This document shows positions 46,052 to 58,044 of a DNA stretch of 64,000 nt, one piece after another (within the stretch, counting starts at the first letter, position 1; the number at the start of each line of letters is the position of its first letter). The position numbers and the translations under genes are program-made. The notes under the pieces are model-generated. The model was not told the origin of the DNA, did not search any database, and saw nothing but the letters and a program-made list of their open reading frames with translations. The stretch comes from Solen grandis. Taxonomy: Eukaryota > Mollusca > Bivalvia > Adapedonta > Solenidae. The DNA lies in contig CM037795.1 of the NCBI GenBank assembly GCA_021229015.1, forward strand, positions 14,923,362-14,987,361, in the 5' to 3' direction.

Positions 46052-46960
46052 ATCACCAGATGCTGGGCAACGCATGTTAAAAAATATTCTCAGCAGATTA
46101 GGTTTTTATGAATTATGATCTCGCAAGGTGTAGGTAGTAATCAAGTTTTTATATCTTTGTTGAAACAGAGAGTACGAGATAACTTCATACAAAATGTAGA
46201 AAGCAGAATAAATGAATCAACAATATCGTCTTTTTATGAGTACATGTCTAATTTTGAATTCCAGTATTATTTAAAGTGTATTAATATCGCAAAATACAGA
46301 ATAGCATTTAGTAAATTAAGATTATCATCTCATAGACTTAGTATTGAAACAGGGAGATGGTCTAGAATACAGATATCAGATTACTTTGTCCATTATGTAA
46401 TATTTTAGAAGATGAATTTCACTTCATGTTTGAATGTCCACTTTATTCTAGAATAAATAGACAAATGTATATTCCAAGAGTTTATCGAATTCGATCAAAT
46501 ATATTTAAAACTATCCAACTGTTTAATGCAAAAATGTTTTCGTTTTAAGAAAAGTTGCTATTTTCGTATTTAAAGCATTTGAAATAAGAGCAAATTATGT
46601 TAGACTATAATCAGAGCCATAATATAAATTTATAATCTGTTTGAAAAAACTAACCATATATAAAATTTATATGTATGTATATATATATGTATGTATATAT
46701 GTGTGTATGTGTATATGTACGTGTGTATGTGTATGTATATATAATACAAAGTGAAAACATTGGGTTATATGTTTATTACTAGATTTCCTTTTAAATATAA
46801 ACATGTCTGTTCGTATATATGCTTACTTATTTATTTCAGGCATTATGAAAAAAATATGTCCGCCATGTTCTGTAAAATGATCATGGACTTTTTCAGTCTA
46901 TTTCATTTGTATTCTGTTCTGTATTGTAAATGCATTGATAATAAACTTGAAAAAAAATTG
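46052..46960 (+). mobile_element. LINE 3' fragment (second family), copy 1
   Basis: The end of a LINE ORF2: the frame at 46115-46408 contains FEFQYYLKCINIAKYRIAFS and KLRLSSHRLSIETGRWSR. After a frameshift near 46375-46390 it continues with a zinc-knuckle-like CPLCNILEDEFHFMFECPLY (C-x2-C-x8-H-x4-C), typical of the C-terminus of several LINE clades. A GTAT-rich 3' UTR and a tail (TGCATTGATAATAAACTTGA then A's) follow. The same sequence is found at 56580-57825. Confidence 0.8.
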
Positions 46961-48232
46961 ATGAGTTATATACTTAACGAAACTTTTAAGTACTCCGATT
47001 TCAAACTTGTAGAGAATATGTATTTTCCGAAACATATGCCCAGTAAATATTAAAATGTACATTGGCTCAATCTGTTGCCTGCTTGAATAATTTTGACGCA
47101 TAATCAACTCTGTGAAAACAGTTTTCGTGGAAAGCTATAAAAAAAATCTGTTATTTTGAATACAACAAATGCTATAGACAAAACTTTAGTCGGAGTACTT
47201 ATAAGTTTCGTCTAGTATATATGCACCTGTTCATGATATTTAAATACAATGGGTTATATTAATAATAATAATAACAATAATAATAATGATTTTCGTTTCA
47301 TACGACTTCTACTAATAATGATAATATTATTATTCTTCGAAGAATAAAAAGAGGACTAAACAGGATATAGTATTGGTTATATTGGTTAAAGAGAAAAATA
47401 ATGAAGAATACGTATAAGGTTTCATTTGTTTGTATAACAAAGAAATGTTTGCGTGCTTGGATTTAATGTCTCGTCCATCAGTGGTTCAGTCATTTTGGGT
47501 CTCTTTTCTATATTATTACGCCGAAGAACATCAATTCCCATTATCTTGTCACCGGGCCAAACAGTCTTGGAACTACCCGTATGTCTTGGGCGCCAAGCAC
47601 GTGGAATATAACACCAGTTTAATTTTTTAACGTCTTTGGATAACAAATCGTATGGAAAGGAAGTTATAAATTACGTGTACTAATAAACAAAGACCTAATA
47701 AACAAAGCTTTCCAACTAACCTAAATCTCACAAAAGGCCGCAGCATATTGCCCAATTTTTACAAAGTAACGTTCGAAAAAACCTCCTATTCTATTGAAGA
47801 AATGTGAAAGTATAATAGAACATTACATTACCAAAAATGATACCTTATGCATTAAAATAAGACAAGAAATAACATGTTTTTTGTTGTTGTCTTTTTTATT
47901 TTATATTTTTGTTGTTGTTGTTGTTGTAATATGGAAAAGTAATTGCATGAAAAGAACTACAGTGTGCGTAAAATTGTGTTGTGTTTCCGATTCACAATTA
48001 GAATTTAAATCGTAAGTCAAAAGAATTTGTAAAAAAATCCAACTGAAACTGAAGAAAATTCCTTGCATTAAAGAATTGGTTATTTTATAATATGGTTACA
48101 CTTTCCCCTGTGATTTTTCCATTCTTTCTTTTAAGTTGGCAAAATTCAATGATCTGCAGAGTGCTTAAACAATATTTTCCAATGGCCGTTGTAAACAGGA
48201 GTTTCCAACCCTGCTTAATAGGTCTCTGTAAT
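46961..48232. other. Unassigned sequence with possible coding remnant
   Basis: On the minus strand 47422-47646 a frame (CYIPRAWRPRHTGSSKTVWP, GDKIMGIDVLRRNNIEKRPK) has a protein-like composition but no recognised domain or splice sites. A GTT microsatellite lies near 47905-47925. Otherwise nothing is seen. Confidence 0.35.
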
Positions 48233-48842
48233 TGTTACGGCCAATTTGATGAAATGGCGCAACAAAGAAAAGCCAGCAACAAACTAGTTAACTAAATATA
48301 TTTTAATTATTAACAAGTGACAAATATCAATATGAATATCACAGCATACAGTGTCTTAAAAATTATTATAACAAATTAGTTTGATCCTTGTCTAATTGAT
48401 AAAATTTCAATTTAACCTGAACAATTCAATAGATTTGTCCTTTATCCAAATGTAAGTCCGAAATTAATTCCACACTGTTGAATGACCCACACCTGATGAA
48501 TCTCCAAAAACAAGTCTGCTAAAACAAGTCTCCTCAACAAGTCTGCTCTCCCTAAAAACCCCTTCGTTATATATACTTGAGCAAAATATTCTAGAAACAA
48601 CCATATCATTCTCCAAAAAAGAATGTTCTAAAGTGTAAACAGGTTACATAAGACTTCTAGAATTTTCCATAGAAAAAAGAAAGTTCCAGTAAACAAATAT
48701 ACCAGTAAACAAGTTGTTTTTAGAATAGGGATCGCCTAATAGATCACTCCAGAACAAAACTAGTAAACAAGTTATTCTTAGAATAGGGATTTCCTTCTAC
48801 AGTGTTGTGTATACATAACTAGGTTAGGTGTAATATGTAACA
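48233..48842 (-). mobile_element. Solo LTR, copy 2
   Basis: 610 bp, same family as 36869-37491 but inverted: begins TGTTACGGCC and ends ATATGTAACA on the + strand. It is flanked by a perfect 5-bp duplication GTAAT (48228-48232 and 48843-48847), which supports integrase-mediated insertion of a Gypsy-like or similar element. No internal region adjoins. Confidence 0.9.
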
Positions 48843-48847
48843 GTAAT

Positions 48848-49215
48848 AAATAAATATCAACTTTACATGACACATATAAGATGAATGTGACTTGCCCCAT
48901 TAATAGCAAACATGACTGCGTATTCGAAGATTTACAAATACATTTTAGTCATTTTTGTTATTGCTTAAATATTGTTGTTCATATTTGTATTTTTTACTTT
49001 TTATTAAGCACCATTAAAATTGTATGCATATTTGAGTGTTTATTACTTATCATTTATACCTATGGCAAAATCCAGCCAATACACAGAAAGAAAAAAACAC
49101 AAATAATGAAAAAATAAAAAATTAAATCACATATATATGTACATACATGTATATTGAATTCTGTGTATGAGATTAGGCAAAGATACGTGCCAGATCTCCA
49201 GAGTAGATTGGCCTC
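48848..49215. other. Unassigned AT-rich sequence
   Basis: Nothing recognised beyond A-rich runs. Confidence 0.4.
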
Positions 49216-49218
49216 GAC

Positions 49219-49715
49219 CTAAACGTCCTTCATTTTAGAAGTACATGTAGTTTCCTTTTCTGTGTTTGGTATCTCGGCCGGAAGTTGTTCAGGTACATAG
49301 TATTCACAATATATCCGTGGTCTCTGTAGGTGGTCTATTTCACAGTTTGTAAACTGATTAGGTTTACATACAAGCTTCAATCGCTGAGAAAATGAGCCGA
49401 CCTTGTGCATTCTTTAAAGCTTCAGACTGTTTACACGTGACAAAACTTGATCTCGTCGTGTCCTTCCTTTATGTTGCCTGTTTCCACTTAATTTGTCATG
49501 AGTAAGACTTATTTCAAAATCCTTGATTTTCTGCCTGACCTTTTTTACAAACTTATTTGAAAACTGATTCAGGCATTTTCTTCTTATCAAATTCGTATCT
49601 AGAGTTTTAGCGTTGATAGCTCCTTGTCCATATCAGTAAGTTTCATATCTATCTTTGTTATACATGACAAAATATCACTGTTAGTGGATAAGGGTTTGGA
49701 TTTGCTCATTTTAAA
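49219..49715 (-). pseudogene. Decayed coding region, family unknown
   Basis: Reading leftward from about 49712: MSKSKPLSTNSDILSCITK, then KLTDMDKELSTLK, a frameshift near 49605, LIRRKCLNQFSNKFVKKVRQ and NRQHKGRTRRDQVLSRVNSL. After an in-frame TAA it continues MHKVGSFSQRLKLVCKPNQF, YYVPEQLPAEIPNTEK, ending TAG near 49219. Heptad-like spacing and basic residues resemble an ORF1-type nucleic-acid-binding protein of a retroelement, but that is a guess. Three open pieces in order argue for a once-continuous gene. Confidence 0.4.
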
Positions 49716-49719
49716 ATTT

Positions 49720-50114
49720 TGGTTGTAGCAGCTGAATGTGTTATATAAGAACTGAAACTGCAGTGGTTATTTTTTGGTGTTTGCATAATCAGGAAGAGAT
49801 GGATAAGATGCAGAATTTTCTGATGGAGTTTTAGTTTTATGCAATACAGAAAAAAGTTTAATGAAGCGCTTCAGTAACACACCTCCTCTGATTGCGCTTC
49901 ATATTATAGCGCCGTAGCACGATTTTTTAGTCCCCCATTACTGATTGCCCTTCTTTTCCTTCCCTATTTATCTATTTTTTTACTACCCATCCTATCGAAT
50001 ATGAGAACCATCAATCCGCAGTCACAATCACTAAACAGAACAGTGTATATTTTATCGTATAGTTCTATACAATCAGATTCATTTAATCATTACATTCAGT
50101 TCAAATGCAGATAT
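49720..50114. other. P450 3' flank
   Basis: Probable 3' UTR and intergenic sequence. No unambiguous polyadenylation signal could be chosen among the AT-rich words. Confidence 0.35.
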
Positions 50115-50316
50115 TCAAAAGATTTTCACAGCCCTGCAGTAGAATGGCTTAGGTCCAGTCACGTAGTTCGACGAGAGGGGATCACATGTTGTGGGTTCGT
50201 CACGTGACTTGACAAAGGTCCAACGCTGGATCAATGTGGTCAAGATCAGAAATATGCATGACCGTGCAAAGTCTTCCCCAACACAGCGACGCTTTCCGTT
50301 ACTAAAGGGCATGAGG
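50115..50316 (-). CDS. P450 exon 6 (haem-binding loop)
   Basis: Acceptor CTTTAAG; one base completes the split codon, then LMPFSNGKRRCVGEDFARSC gives the cysteine haem ligand in a perfect FxxGxRxCxG. Helix L and the C-terminal strand follow (FLILTTLIQRWTFVKSRDEP), ending in TGA at 50115-50117. Nothing in this exon is damaged. Confidence 0.9.
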
Positions 50317-50781
50317 CTTAAAGTTTAAAATGAATAAAATTGAATAAATTCGAAAAGTTCAACATTTCATTGCCTTTTGGAATATATGTAATTTGTATTG
50401 TTTGTATTTCAAGTCATTGTTATTGTATTTGTATAAGTTATACAACAATTGAATTAAAAGCCAATTATACCACAGACGTGACTTTCTAGTTGTTGTTGTT
50501 GTTGTTGATTTTTTTCACGTATAATTGTATGACATAAGTGTTGATTTCAAAAGGTAAAATCACGATTAAGACATTTTAAAACAATTTGTAAGTGAGCCGA
50601 TTGTTGGCACCACTCTCCTTGACAAATAACAACATGTACATTATGATTATCAACCTGTCATCAGGCGCTTTGAAGATTCATAATTATCAGCAATTTATTT
50701 CAATAAAACACATGTCTATTTTACATTTTACAAAATCAAATGTTTGCATCAACTTTAGGGTAACTACTACGTCGGTTGGGA

Positions 50782-50860
50782 TCTATTAAGACATTTCTCC
50801 AGACAATAGAATCTTACGCTTGCTCCGGTCTTCTATTGTCTATAGAAATGTCTTAGTAGA
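50782..50860. repeat. Near-perfect 30-bp stem-loop
   Basis: TCTATTAAGACATTTCTCCA plus GACAATAGAA is followed after about 19 bases by TTCTATTGTCTATAGAAATG plus TCTTAGTAGA, its inverse with few mismatches. It sits in the last P450 intron. It could be a tiny foldback MITE. Confidence 0.7.
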
Positions 50861-52700
50861 CTCTATCACACTTGAATTCAATTTGTAAGATATCTTTGTA
50901 ATATTGATAATTTAATATTCTATTACATCCCTCCCCCATTTCCTTTGAGTTCATAAGTTTATAAAACGGTGCTTTGCCGACTCAATATGATTGTTTGATC
51001 ATACAATTTAAACAAAAGTGTATAATTATATAAACTAAACATAAAATAATAAGCAAGTGGACATGTGTGAAAAGTCAGATGAATAAAGATTAACTGTTTA
51101 TGAATAGATTTGATTTTGTATTATGTACACCAATGGTGATGTTTCATATGTGAGTTATATTACGACATTTCACCGAATGTATACGAATTTTCATTTATGT
51201 TAATTGGTATATTTCATTTTGTTTATACGAAAATTTAAATGAATGCCTAATTATTTTTTATCTGCATTTTTACATTTCATTTGGTTATTACCAGTAATGT
51301 CTGAGACTAAAACCTGGAAAGGGCAACCTGGAAATACCTGGTAAGCAAAAGACAATTTTAAAGTCAGGTGACAATGATGCCATCTTAAGATGAATTTAAG
51401 CGTCAATGTCGCAGTTTGTATGTCATTATTATACTGCAATCGTGTCTTTTGTTTTTCACTTTTACTGATGAATTGTACGTACACCGTATACTAAGAAACG
51501 CTCGATAAAGAAGAACAATGTCCCAGCACCAATCACGGCATCGGCTAGTAATCATGGATACATTTATTATCGATTATAGCACTAATCTAAATACTGTATT
51601 GCCACTGAATAACCGATTTATTCTTTATGTCCCCTGTTTGATCCAATGTCCTAAATGTGGCCATTCTCATCATCCATTGACCCATCGGTATTGATCAGTC
51701 ATCAAAGATCAGGAAGGTAGTCTATGGTCATAGCCGATACTGTCCATGATGTCTCTAGCATAGAAAGCAGGATTGGGCCGGGTAAATTGCTGATGTACCG
51801 TAAGCTTAATGCATAGACTGGTTGCTAAAAAGCTGAGTGGAAAACAACAAAATGAACGAATAATTAATAAATGTCATCAATTCAATTCCTAAATCAGAGT
51901 AATACAATTGCTCAAAACGTATCATTCTGTCCGTCCAGTAGTGATGTATTAATACCAAATGCCCACTGACTGCCCTGTAATAAAGTAAAATCGTCCATCT
52001 TCACCTCGCCGACCCATGTCTTTTGAACTGTTTGTCCGATTGTATTGAGAATTGTCTAGATCGACATGGTAATACTTGGTCTAATCCAGTAAAACTTTAA
52101 AATTTAAAAACCTCGATCAAAGGTTAAGCTGAGAACTGAAAGCTTTCATGAATTTTAATTCGGACACGAACTGTTTCCATGTACTGGCGAAATTTAATGA
52201 AGCTACTTAGATTTATTTTTTATTCGGATGTGTCAGATCGTGTCCCACTTAACGTTGCCATTTCGAAGCTTCAATTGTTCCTTCGAGGCTTTTCAAGATC
52301 ATTGGGCAACAATTATTTTATTTATGCGTTGGAGAAATGAACGAGAACAATTTGATTTACAAAACAACTTTCGGGGTTATTAATTGTTTAGTCCGTTCCA
52401 GACAATACCATTGTTACATGATAAGGAAAACCCCTTTAATTTGTAGCTGAATAGTTGTAAAAGGCATTTCAATACTATGGTTACTAAAGTACTTTATAAA
52501 AAAATCTGTGGGATTTCAATGGCTACTAGAGAGTGTTTGCAGTATGTTGAATTTAAATGTACGATGAATATCTTGATATTATGACCAAAGGCAACAATAA
52601 CATAATGAATTAGAAAAAAAATCCACAGTTGTAGTACCATGATATTACATATGATCTCTAAAAACAGCAAAACAGATTACAAAAAGGGAAATACCATATT
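50861..52700. other. P450 intron 5, remainder
   Basis: AT-rich intron with no exon or repeat recognised. Confidence 0.45.
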
Positions 52701-52756
52701 ATACATATAAGAACTTTGTGTATGGTTGCATTTCGTGCACGGTTTTATCAACAAAC

Positions 52757-52884
52757 CTTCGTCGTATGGGATGATCCCTTTGGAGAATTTCACCATTGTC
52801 ATCCAAAAATCTCTCTGGTCGGAACGCCCATGGATCTTTCCAAATGTTCTCATCGTGGAACGCATGAAAATTGTTAGCAAGGAC
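52757..52884 (-). CDS. P450 exon 5
   Basis: Acceptor CTTTACAG, donor GTTTGT, exits in phase 2. It encodes VLANNFHAFHDENIWKDPWA, FRPERFLDDNGEILQ and the HPIRR that precedes the haem loop. The PERF motif is intact. Confidence 0.85.
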
Positions 52885-53478
52885 CTGTAAAGTAAAAACA
52901 TATACATCAACATGCACTTGCATTACAAAACATATGATCAGTGTGCTCCCATATTTATTTGTTAGATACAAAATATTGTCTGCTCTTTTATTTATACCTA
53001 TTTTATGCATTCTGAAAATAATATAATGCTTAAATCAAATGTTACAATTGGTCTCTGACATTTTTCTTTTGACATAAATCTTTATGAAACAAGTATAGAT
53101 AAAGATATTGCTGTCAATAAAACAATGTCGAATGTAAATAACATACGTCTGTTTAAAGTACGATGCATAACAATTTTGTTCGATAAATATTAATTATTCT
53201 TATATGGCCATATGAAATTATGTCCGATTATTTTGAATCATAATTATTGAAACTTTTTGTGTCTTGTTGACTACCAACGCTTGTTACAGGGTTTGAGTTA
53301 TTGCTTCAGAAACATCAATTTTATTAAATATTACGTCGATAAAGATCTGGTATAGGTCGAAACTAATTGGTTTAATAAATCATGTACCGTTGTTTTGAGT
53401 CTGTACTTCTTGACACCTTAAGTGAGAAAGGGTTAAAAATTCGATCACGTTTTTACCACTGCCTGTTTGAACTAGGCA

Positions 53479-53620
53479 AAATCAGGGATGACAATTATTC
53501 TTGCATGGTTTAGTATACAAGGATGAATCAGGGATGACAATTATTCTGGCATGGTTTAGTATACAAGGATGAATCAGGGATGACAATTATTCTGGCATGG
53601 TTTAGTATACAAGGATGAAT
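53479..53620 (+). repeat. 46-bp triplication in P450 intron
   Basis: Three tandem copies of a 46-bp unit containing ATCAGGGATGACAATTATTC and TGGTTTAGTATACAAGGAT, lying in the intron between exons 4 and 5. The last two copies are identical. Confidence 0.9.
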
Positions 53621-53751
53621 GCCTACGTAATTGGTGTAAAGAACTACATCCACAGAACCTGCAGCCTGTATGGAACACTTTAAAGTCTTTTTTCGATAAA
53701 TATAAGGCCTTATTTTGAAAACGATAATATCCATACGTTTACATTTCATAC

Positions 53752-54013
53752 CACAGAATTTGCAGGAATATGATATCCTTCTAACGTTGTTTCTGCCTCT
53801 ATAAAGTGTGGCAATCCGAACGGAGAAATGGTGATGAATCGGTGCACTTCGTTAATGATTGCCTCTATGTAGGAACAGTTTGGTTTGTCCTTCAGGGCAG
53901 GCTTCCGGTCCTTGCAGATGACCCTGGACACTTCTTCCTGGCCCTTCTTTTGGACCTCGGGATGCAGAAGCATGCAAAGTAGTGCCCCGGTTAATTAGTT
54001 ATTGTTGATATTC
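53752..54013 (-). CDS. P450 exon 4
   Basis: Begins after acceptor TTGTTAG. The I-helix part reads GISTIT where (A/G)GX(D/E)TT is expected, then a frame break with a TAA falls at about 53990-54005. The shifted frame resumes with CMLLHPEVQKKGQEEVSRVI (helix J), NEVHRF (K-helix ExxR) and TTLEGYHIPANSV, ending at donor GTATGA. Confidence 0.75.
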
Positions 54014-54318
54014 CTAACAAAGAAATATGTATCTCGATTAATTATGTGATGTTCCTGAATTGAACTATTTATTAATAACTTATGATATTCAACAAGTTAT
54101 AGATCTATACGCAATAGTTAGAATGTAGAGAAACTGTCACCATATGTCAGCATGCATATGCCCTACTTCACTTAACTAAGAAACATTTCATTGCCCTTTT
54201 TTCATGAAGCTAGTCTCTTGAATAAAACATGATTTTCAAATAAAATAAAATGTTTATTCTAACAAATTGACAGTTTATTTCTTAAACATGCATCGGCGCA
54301 ATTGTGGGTAAACATTAC

Positions 54319-54469
54319 CTCCGATAATAATGTCACCCAGGAAACCAACAATTTTTTCATCGGTGAAGAAAATCTCTATATTTCCACTTTCCTTCTCCTC
54401 TGTCTCTTCTATTTGTAGACTGATAAGGTAGTCGACAATACCTCGGACAACATTTGAATCATATGTTTC
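54319..54469 (-). CDS. P450 exon 3
   Basis: Acceptor GTACAG, donor GTAATG, phase 0 in and phase 1 out. It encodes ETYDSNVVRGIVDYLISLQI (DxxDYLI-type helix G/H segment) and FTDEKIVGFLGDIIIGG, which leads into the I-helix. Confidence 0.8.
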
Positions 54470-55128
54470 CTGTACATGGCAATAAAGAAAACACAGTAAC
54501 TGTAGATCTTTTGACAGCACCAGATTCTAGTAGCAGACACAGTATAAGATTTAGTGGTGTCGATTATAAACAATTTATAGGGGCCAAAAATGCGTGCCTG
54601 ATTATTAATGTTAATACGCAAATAATTTTATCATATAACAAACAACCAAGCATTAAATAAAAACCCATACATATGTTTCAATATATCACTAGTTATACAT
54701 TCCGAATGAACTTAACACTGTTTTCCTCCGCCGTGTTTTATTGTGTTGTTTTTAAAGTTGATAAATACAATTATTTCTTATAATTGGAAGTAAACGCTAT
54801 TGTAAGTCATACCATTGTTTTCACTTAGATAAATCACGTATTCAATTAAATCGACATTCTATCGTCAAGTTCATAGAAACTATGACAACAGAATGGCAAA
54901 AACACGATAACAGCTAAAACGTTATGATAACTGATAAAAATAATCATATCAAATGTGTTGCCTAAAATGATATGAAATTCGACATTACCTCGTTTTATTG
55001 TATCGTTCCACCAACTCGTAAAATATGTTTCTGTATACGACAACCACTCATGTTTGATCCTCTTTATGAAACATTGTAAACACACATCTGCGTTAAAGGT
55101 GAATAACTAAATTACATTTGTACTTTAC

Positions 55129-55341
55129 CTTTTGCTTTAACAAAAAACTCTTTGTAATCAGTTCTAAACTGGACACAACAGCCATGCGCGCCTCCTTCCA
55201 GGGTCCTGGCACGTACCGCATAAAGGGCATGCCCAGCAGCAGAGAGTTGTTGCACAACGACAAAAGGTTGTTCATGCCGCATATATAGCCTTGGATCATG
55301 CCGTACCGTTCGTCCCCTTCAGGTATCTCCTCGCCTATCAT
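55129..55341 (-). CDS. P450 exon 2
   Basis: 71 codons, phase 0 at both ends, between acceptor GTTGGCAG and donor GTAAAG. It encodes MIGEEIPEGDERYGMIQGYI and LLLGMPFMRYVPGPWKEARM, the helix E-F region (a pattern of pocket residues ending in the P-G-x-W/F element). The preceding intron (55342-60167) holds a LINE fragment and two repeat blocks. Confidence 0.8.
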
Positions 55342-55929
55342 CTGCCAACACCCCCATACTATATGTGCATGTGTATATGCTTTTCTGCATCTCAGATTTT
55401 TTTTGCATTGGTTATTAGTATTTTCTCTCAAAATATTTGCTCTCTCTTTAAACAACTTGAGCAATTGTTCAAAAATATAATGCAAAACGCTTAATTAAAA
55501 TTTATATATGAAAGTAGAAATTAAAATATTTTACCACAGCAAACTTATTTATATATTCATAACATATATATTGTCTCTTCTTCTGCTGTCTTTTCGGCAA
55601 AAAACGGGACCCACACGTGGGAAATCCTTGACCGTAAGGTCTAATATAATGTTTTGCCATTATAATTAGAAAATGATTGCTAGCCATTACAATAATAGAA
55701 AAAAAGAAAAATAATAAGAGTATCTCTCACGCGCACGTGACACGGAAACGTCCAACAAAAACATTCACGCAAATGAGCATCCTAACGGATAATAACAAAC
55801 AAGCAACACTAACAAATAAACTACATTGTACACGCGTGTTATATACGTAATTCAGGGATACGACAATCCTGATTCACTTCTACATACTATAATTTCAAGA
55901 TAATATACAATATCATCTTTTATAATCAT

Positions 55930-57825
55930 ATATTTTTAGAGTAAACTTGGGGTTCGACAAGGCGAGTGTCTTTCGCCATTTGTCTTTTCTATGTACATTA
56001 ATGACCTGGAAGATGAATTGTTCTTAAAAGGTGCCAAGGGTGCTGAATTTTTTCTTACTTGGTTTTTGCTAATTCCGAAGCTGATCTCAAGAACAATTTG
56101 GACATTCTGAGTGAATATTGTACAAAGTGGAAATTTAAAATTAATAAAGAAAAAAAAATCTTATTTTTAGGAAAGGTGGGAAACTTCGGAATAATATTGA
56201 ATTTTATTAAGAGGGAAGTTGTTAATAAATTTACTTATCTTGGGATTGTTTTTACAACTGGTGGTGGTTCTTTCAATCTGGCGGCAAAAAAAGACTCGCG
56301 GGACAGGCACAGAAAGCACTATATACATTAAAGAAATATTTAAATAAGTTTGTTGACATCCCACCAGATCACAAGTTAGAATTATTTGATGAATTTATTA
56401 TACCTATTTTACTATATGGGTCTGAAGTATTTGGTTTTTCAAAGATTCCAAAATTATTATCTTAAAATCGTTCTTGGTGTAAAAAAAATAGTACCCAAAT
56501 TTTTTTTTTGAGTAGTCTAAATTTTTAAAAAAAATATTAAATAATATATAGGTTATGTTGGAAGATATGGAAAGATACCCATCAAAACAATGCTGGGCAA
56601 CGCATATTAAAATATTCTCAGCAGATTAGGTTTTTATGAAGTATGGATCTCTCAAGGTGTAGGTAGTAATGAAGTATTTCATATCTTTGTTGAAACAGAG
56701 TACAAGATAACTTCATACAAAATTAAAAAAATAATTTATTTAAAGTGTATTAATATCGCAAAATACAGAATAGCATTTAGTAAATTAAGATTATCATCTC
56801 ATAGACTTAGCATTGAAACAGGGAGATGGTCTAGAATAAAGATATCAGAAAGACTTAGTCCATTATGTAATATTTTAGAAGATGAATATCATGTTTGAAT
56901 AGTTGCCGCTTTGTCCGTCCGCCCGTCCGTCCGTCATAATTTTATCCGGAGCATAACACAAAAACTATAAGAGGTATCGACATGGAACTTCATAGGTAGA
57001 TAAATTTCAATGAGGAGAATTGCAGTGTACAAGAACCACAACTCTGTTTGCATAATTTTTGAGTTATTGCCCTTTGTTATTTTTCATACTTAAATTTTGT
57101 CCGGAGCATAGCACAAAAAACTATAAGAGGTATCGACATAAACATCATAGGTAGATAGATCTCAATGAGGAGAAGTGCAGTGTACAAGAACCACACCTCT
57201 GTTTCTCATAATTTTGGAGTTATTGCCCTTTGTTATTTTTTATACTTAACTTTTGTCCGGAGCATAGCACAAAAAGTATAAGAGGTATCAACATGAAACT
57301 TCATAGGTAGATTGATCTCGATGAGGAGAAATGCAGTGGTCAAGAACCGCAACTCTGTTTATGCATAATTTTGGAGTTATTGCCCTTTGTTAATTATAAT
57401 TTTTTCGGGGAGCATACATCGGTTCTACCTTTTCTCTTGTTCTAGAATAAGACAAATGTATTTTCCAAGATTTTATCGAATTCGATCAAATATGTTAAAT
57501 ATTAGCAAAATTTTTCTAAAAATTAATTTATAATAGAATGCACTGTATGAAAAATTAACCATGTATGTGTGTATGTATATGTATAAGTGTAACATTGGGT
57601 TATATGTTTATTACTAGATTTCCTTTTAAATATAAACATGTCTGTTCGTATATATGCTTACTTATTTATTGCCGGCATTATGAAAAAAAAATGTCTGCCA
57701 TGTTCTGTAATGTTGATTTATTCATGTATTTATTTGAAAATAATCATGGACTATTTCACTCTATTTCATTTGTATTCTGCTCTGTGTTGTAAATGCATTG
57801 ATAATAGACTTGAAAAACTTGGAAC
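55930..57825 (+). mobile_element. LINE 3' fragment (second family), copy 2, broken
   Basis: Starts inside the reverse transcriptase with LGVRQGECLSPFVFSMYIND (box B) and continues, after a frame change, at FANSEADLKNNLDILSEYCT, KWKFKINKEKK and FTYLGIVFTTGGG. The catalytic YADD that should lie between the two is missing, apparently by a small deletion near 56050-56065. Thumb (LELFDEFIIPILLYGSEVFG) and the same C-terminal and 3' UTR sequence as the copy at 46052 follow, split by an inserted repeat at about 56900-57437. It lies in intron 1 of the P450 in antisense orientation. Confidence 0.8.
56900..57437 (+). repeat. Nested repeat with three ~145-bp modules
   Basis: Inserted between GATGAATATCATGTTTGAAT and TTCTAGAATAAGACAAATGT of the LINE. 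It starts GTTGCCGCTTTGTCCGTCCG and has three modules, each with TCCGGAGCATAACACAAAAA, ACTATAAGAGGTATCGACAT and GAGTTATTGCCCTTTGTTA. It is the same construction (CCGTCCGTCC head plus repeated modules) as other dispersed bivalve repeats. Confidence 0.8.
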
Positions 57826-58044
57826 TTGAAACTTCAAAACACCTAATTACATATTTACACAGAAAGCATTGTCCTATCTGATGAGCTGTAAGAATTAAGG
57901 TGGAGAACATTTGCTGACCGGATAGAAGTGTGAGTTGAACTAAGTTTGGGTTACAACTGCGCGCAGAAAACATTACTATTTGGTGTGATTTAGCTTTGTA
58001 CAATTAAATTTTTAAAGATCTAAAATCAACAACAAAATACAAGA

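Noticed and set aside
57565..57829. Two + strand frames near the LINE tail
   Set aside because: They lie in the LINE 3' UTR shared with 46751-46955 and are not conserved in frame between the two copies.
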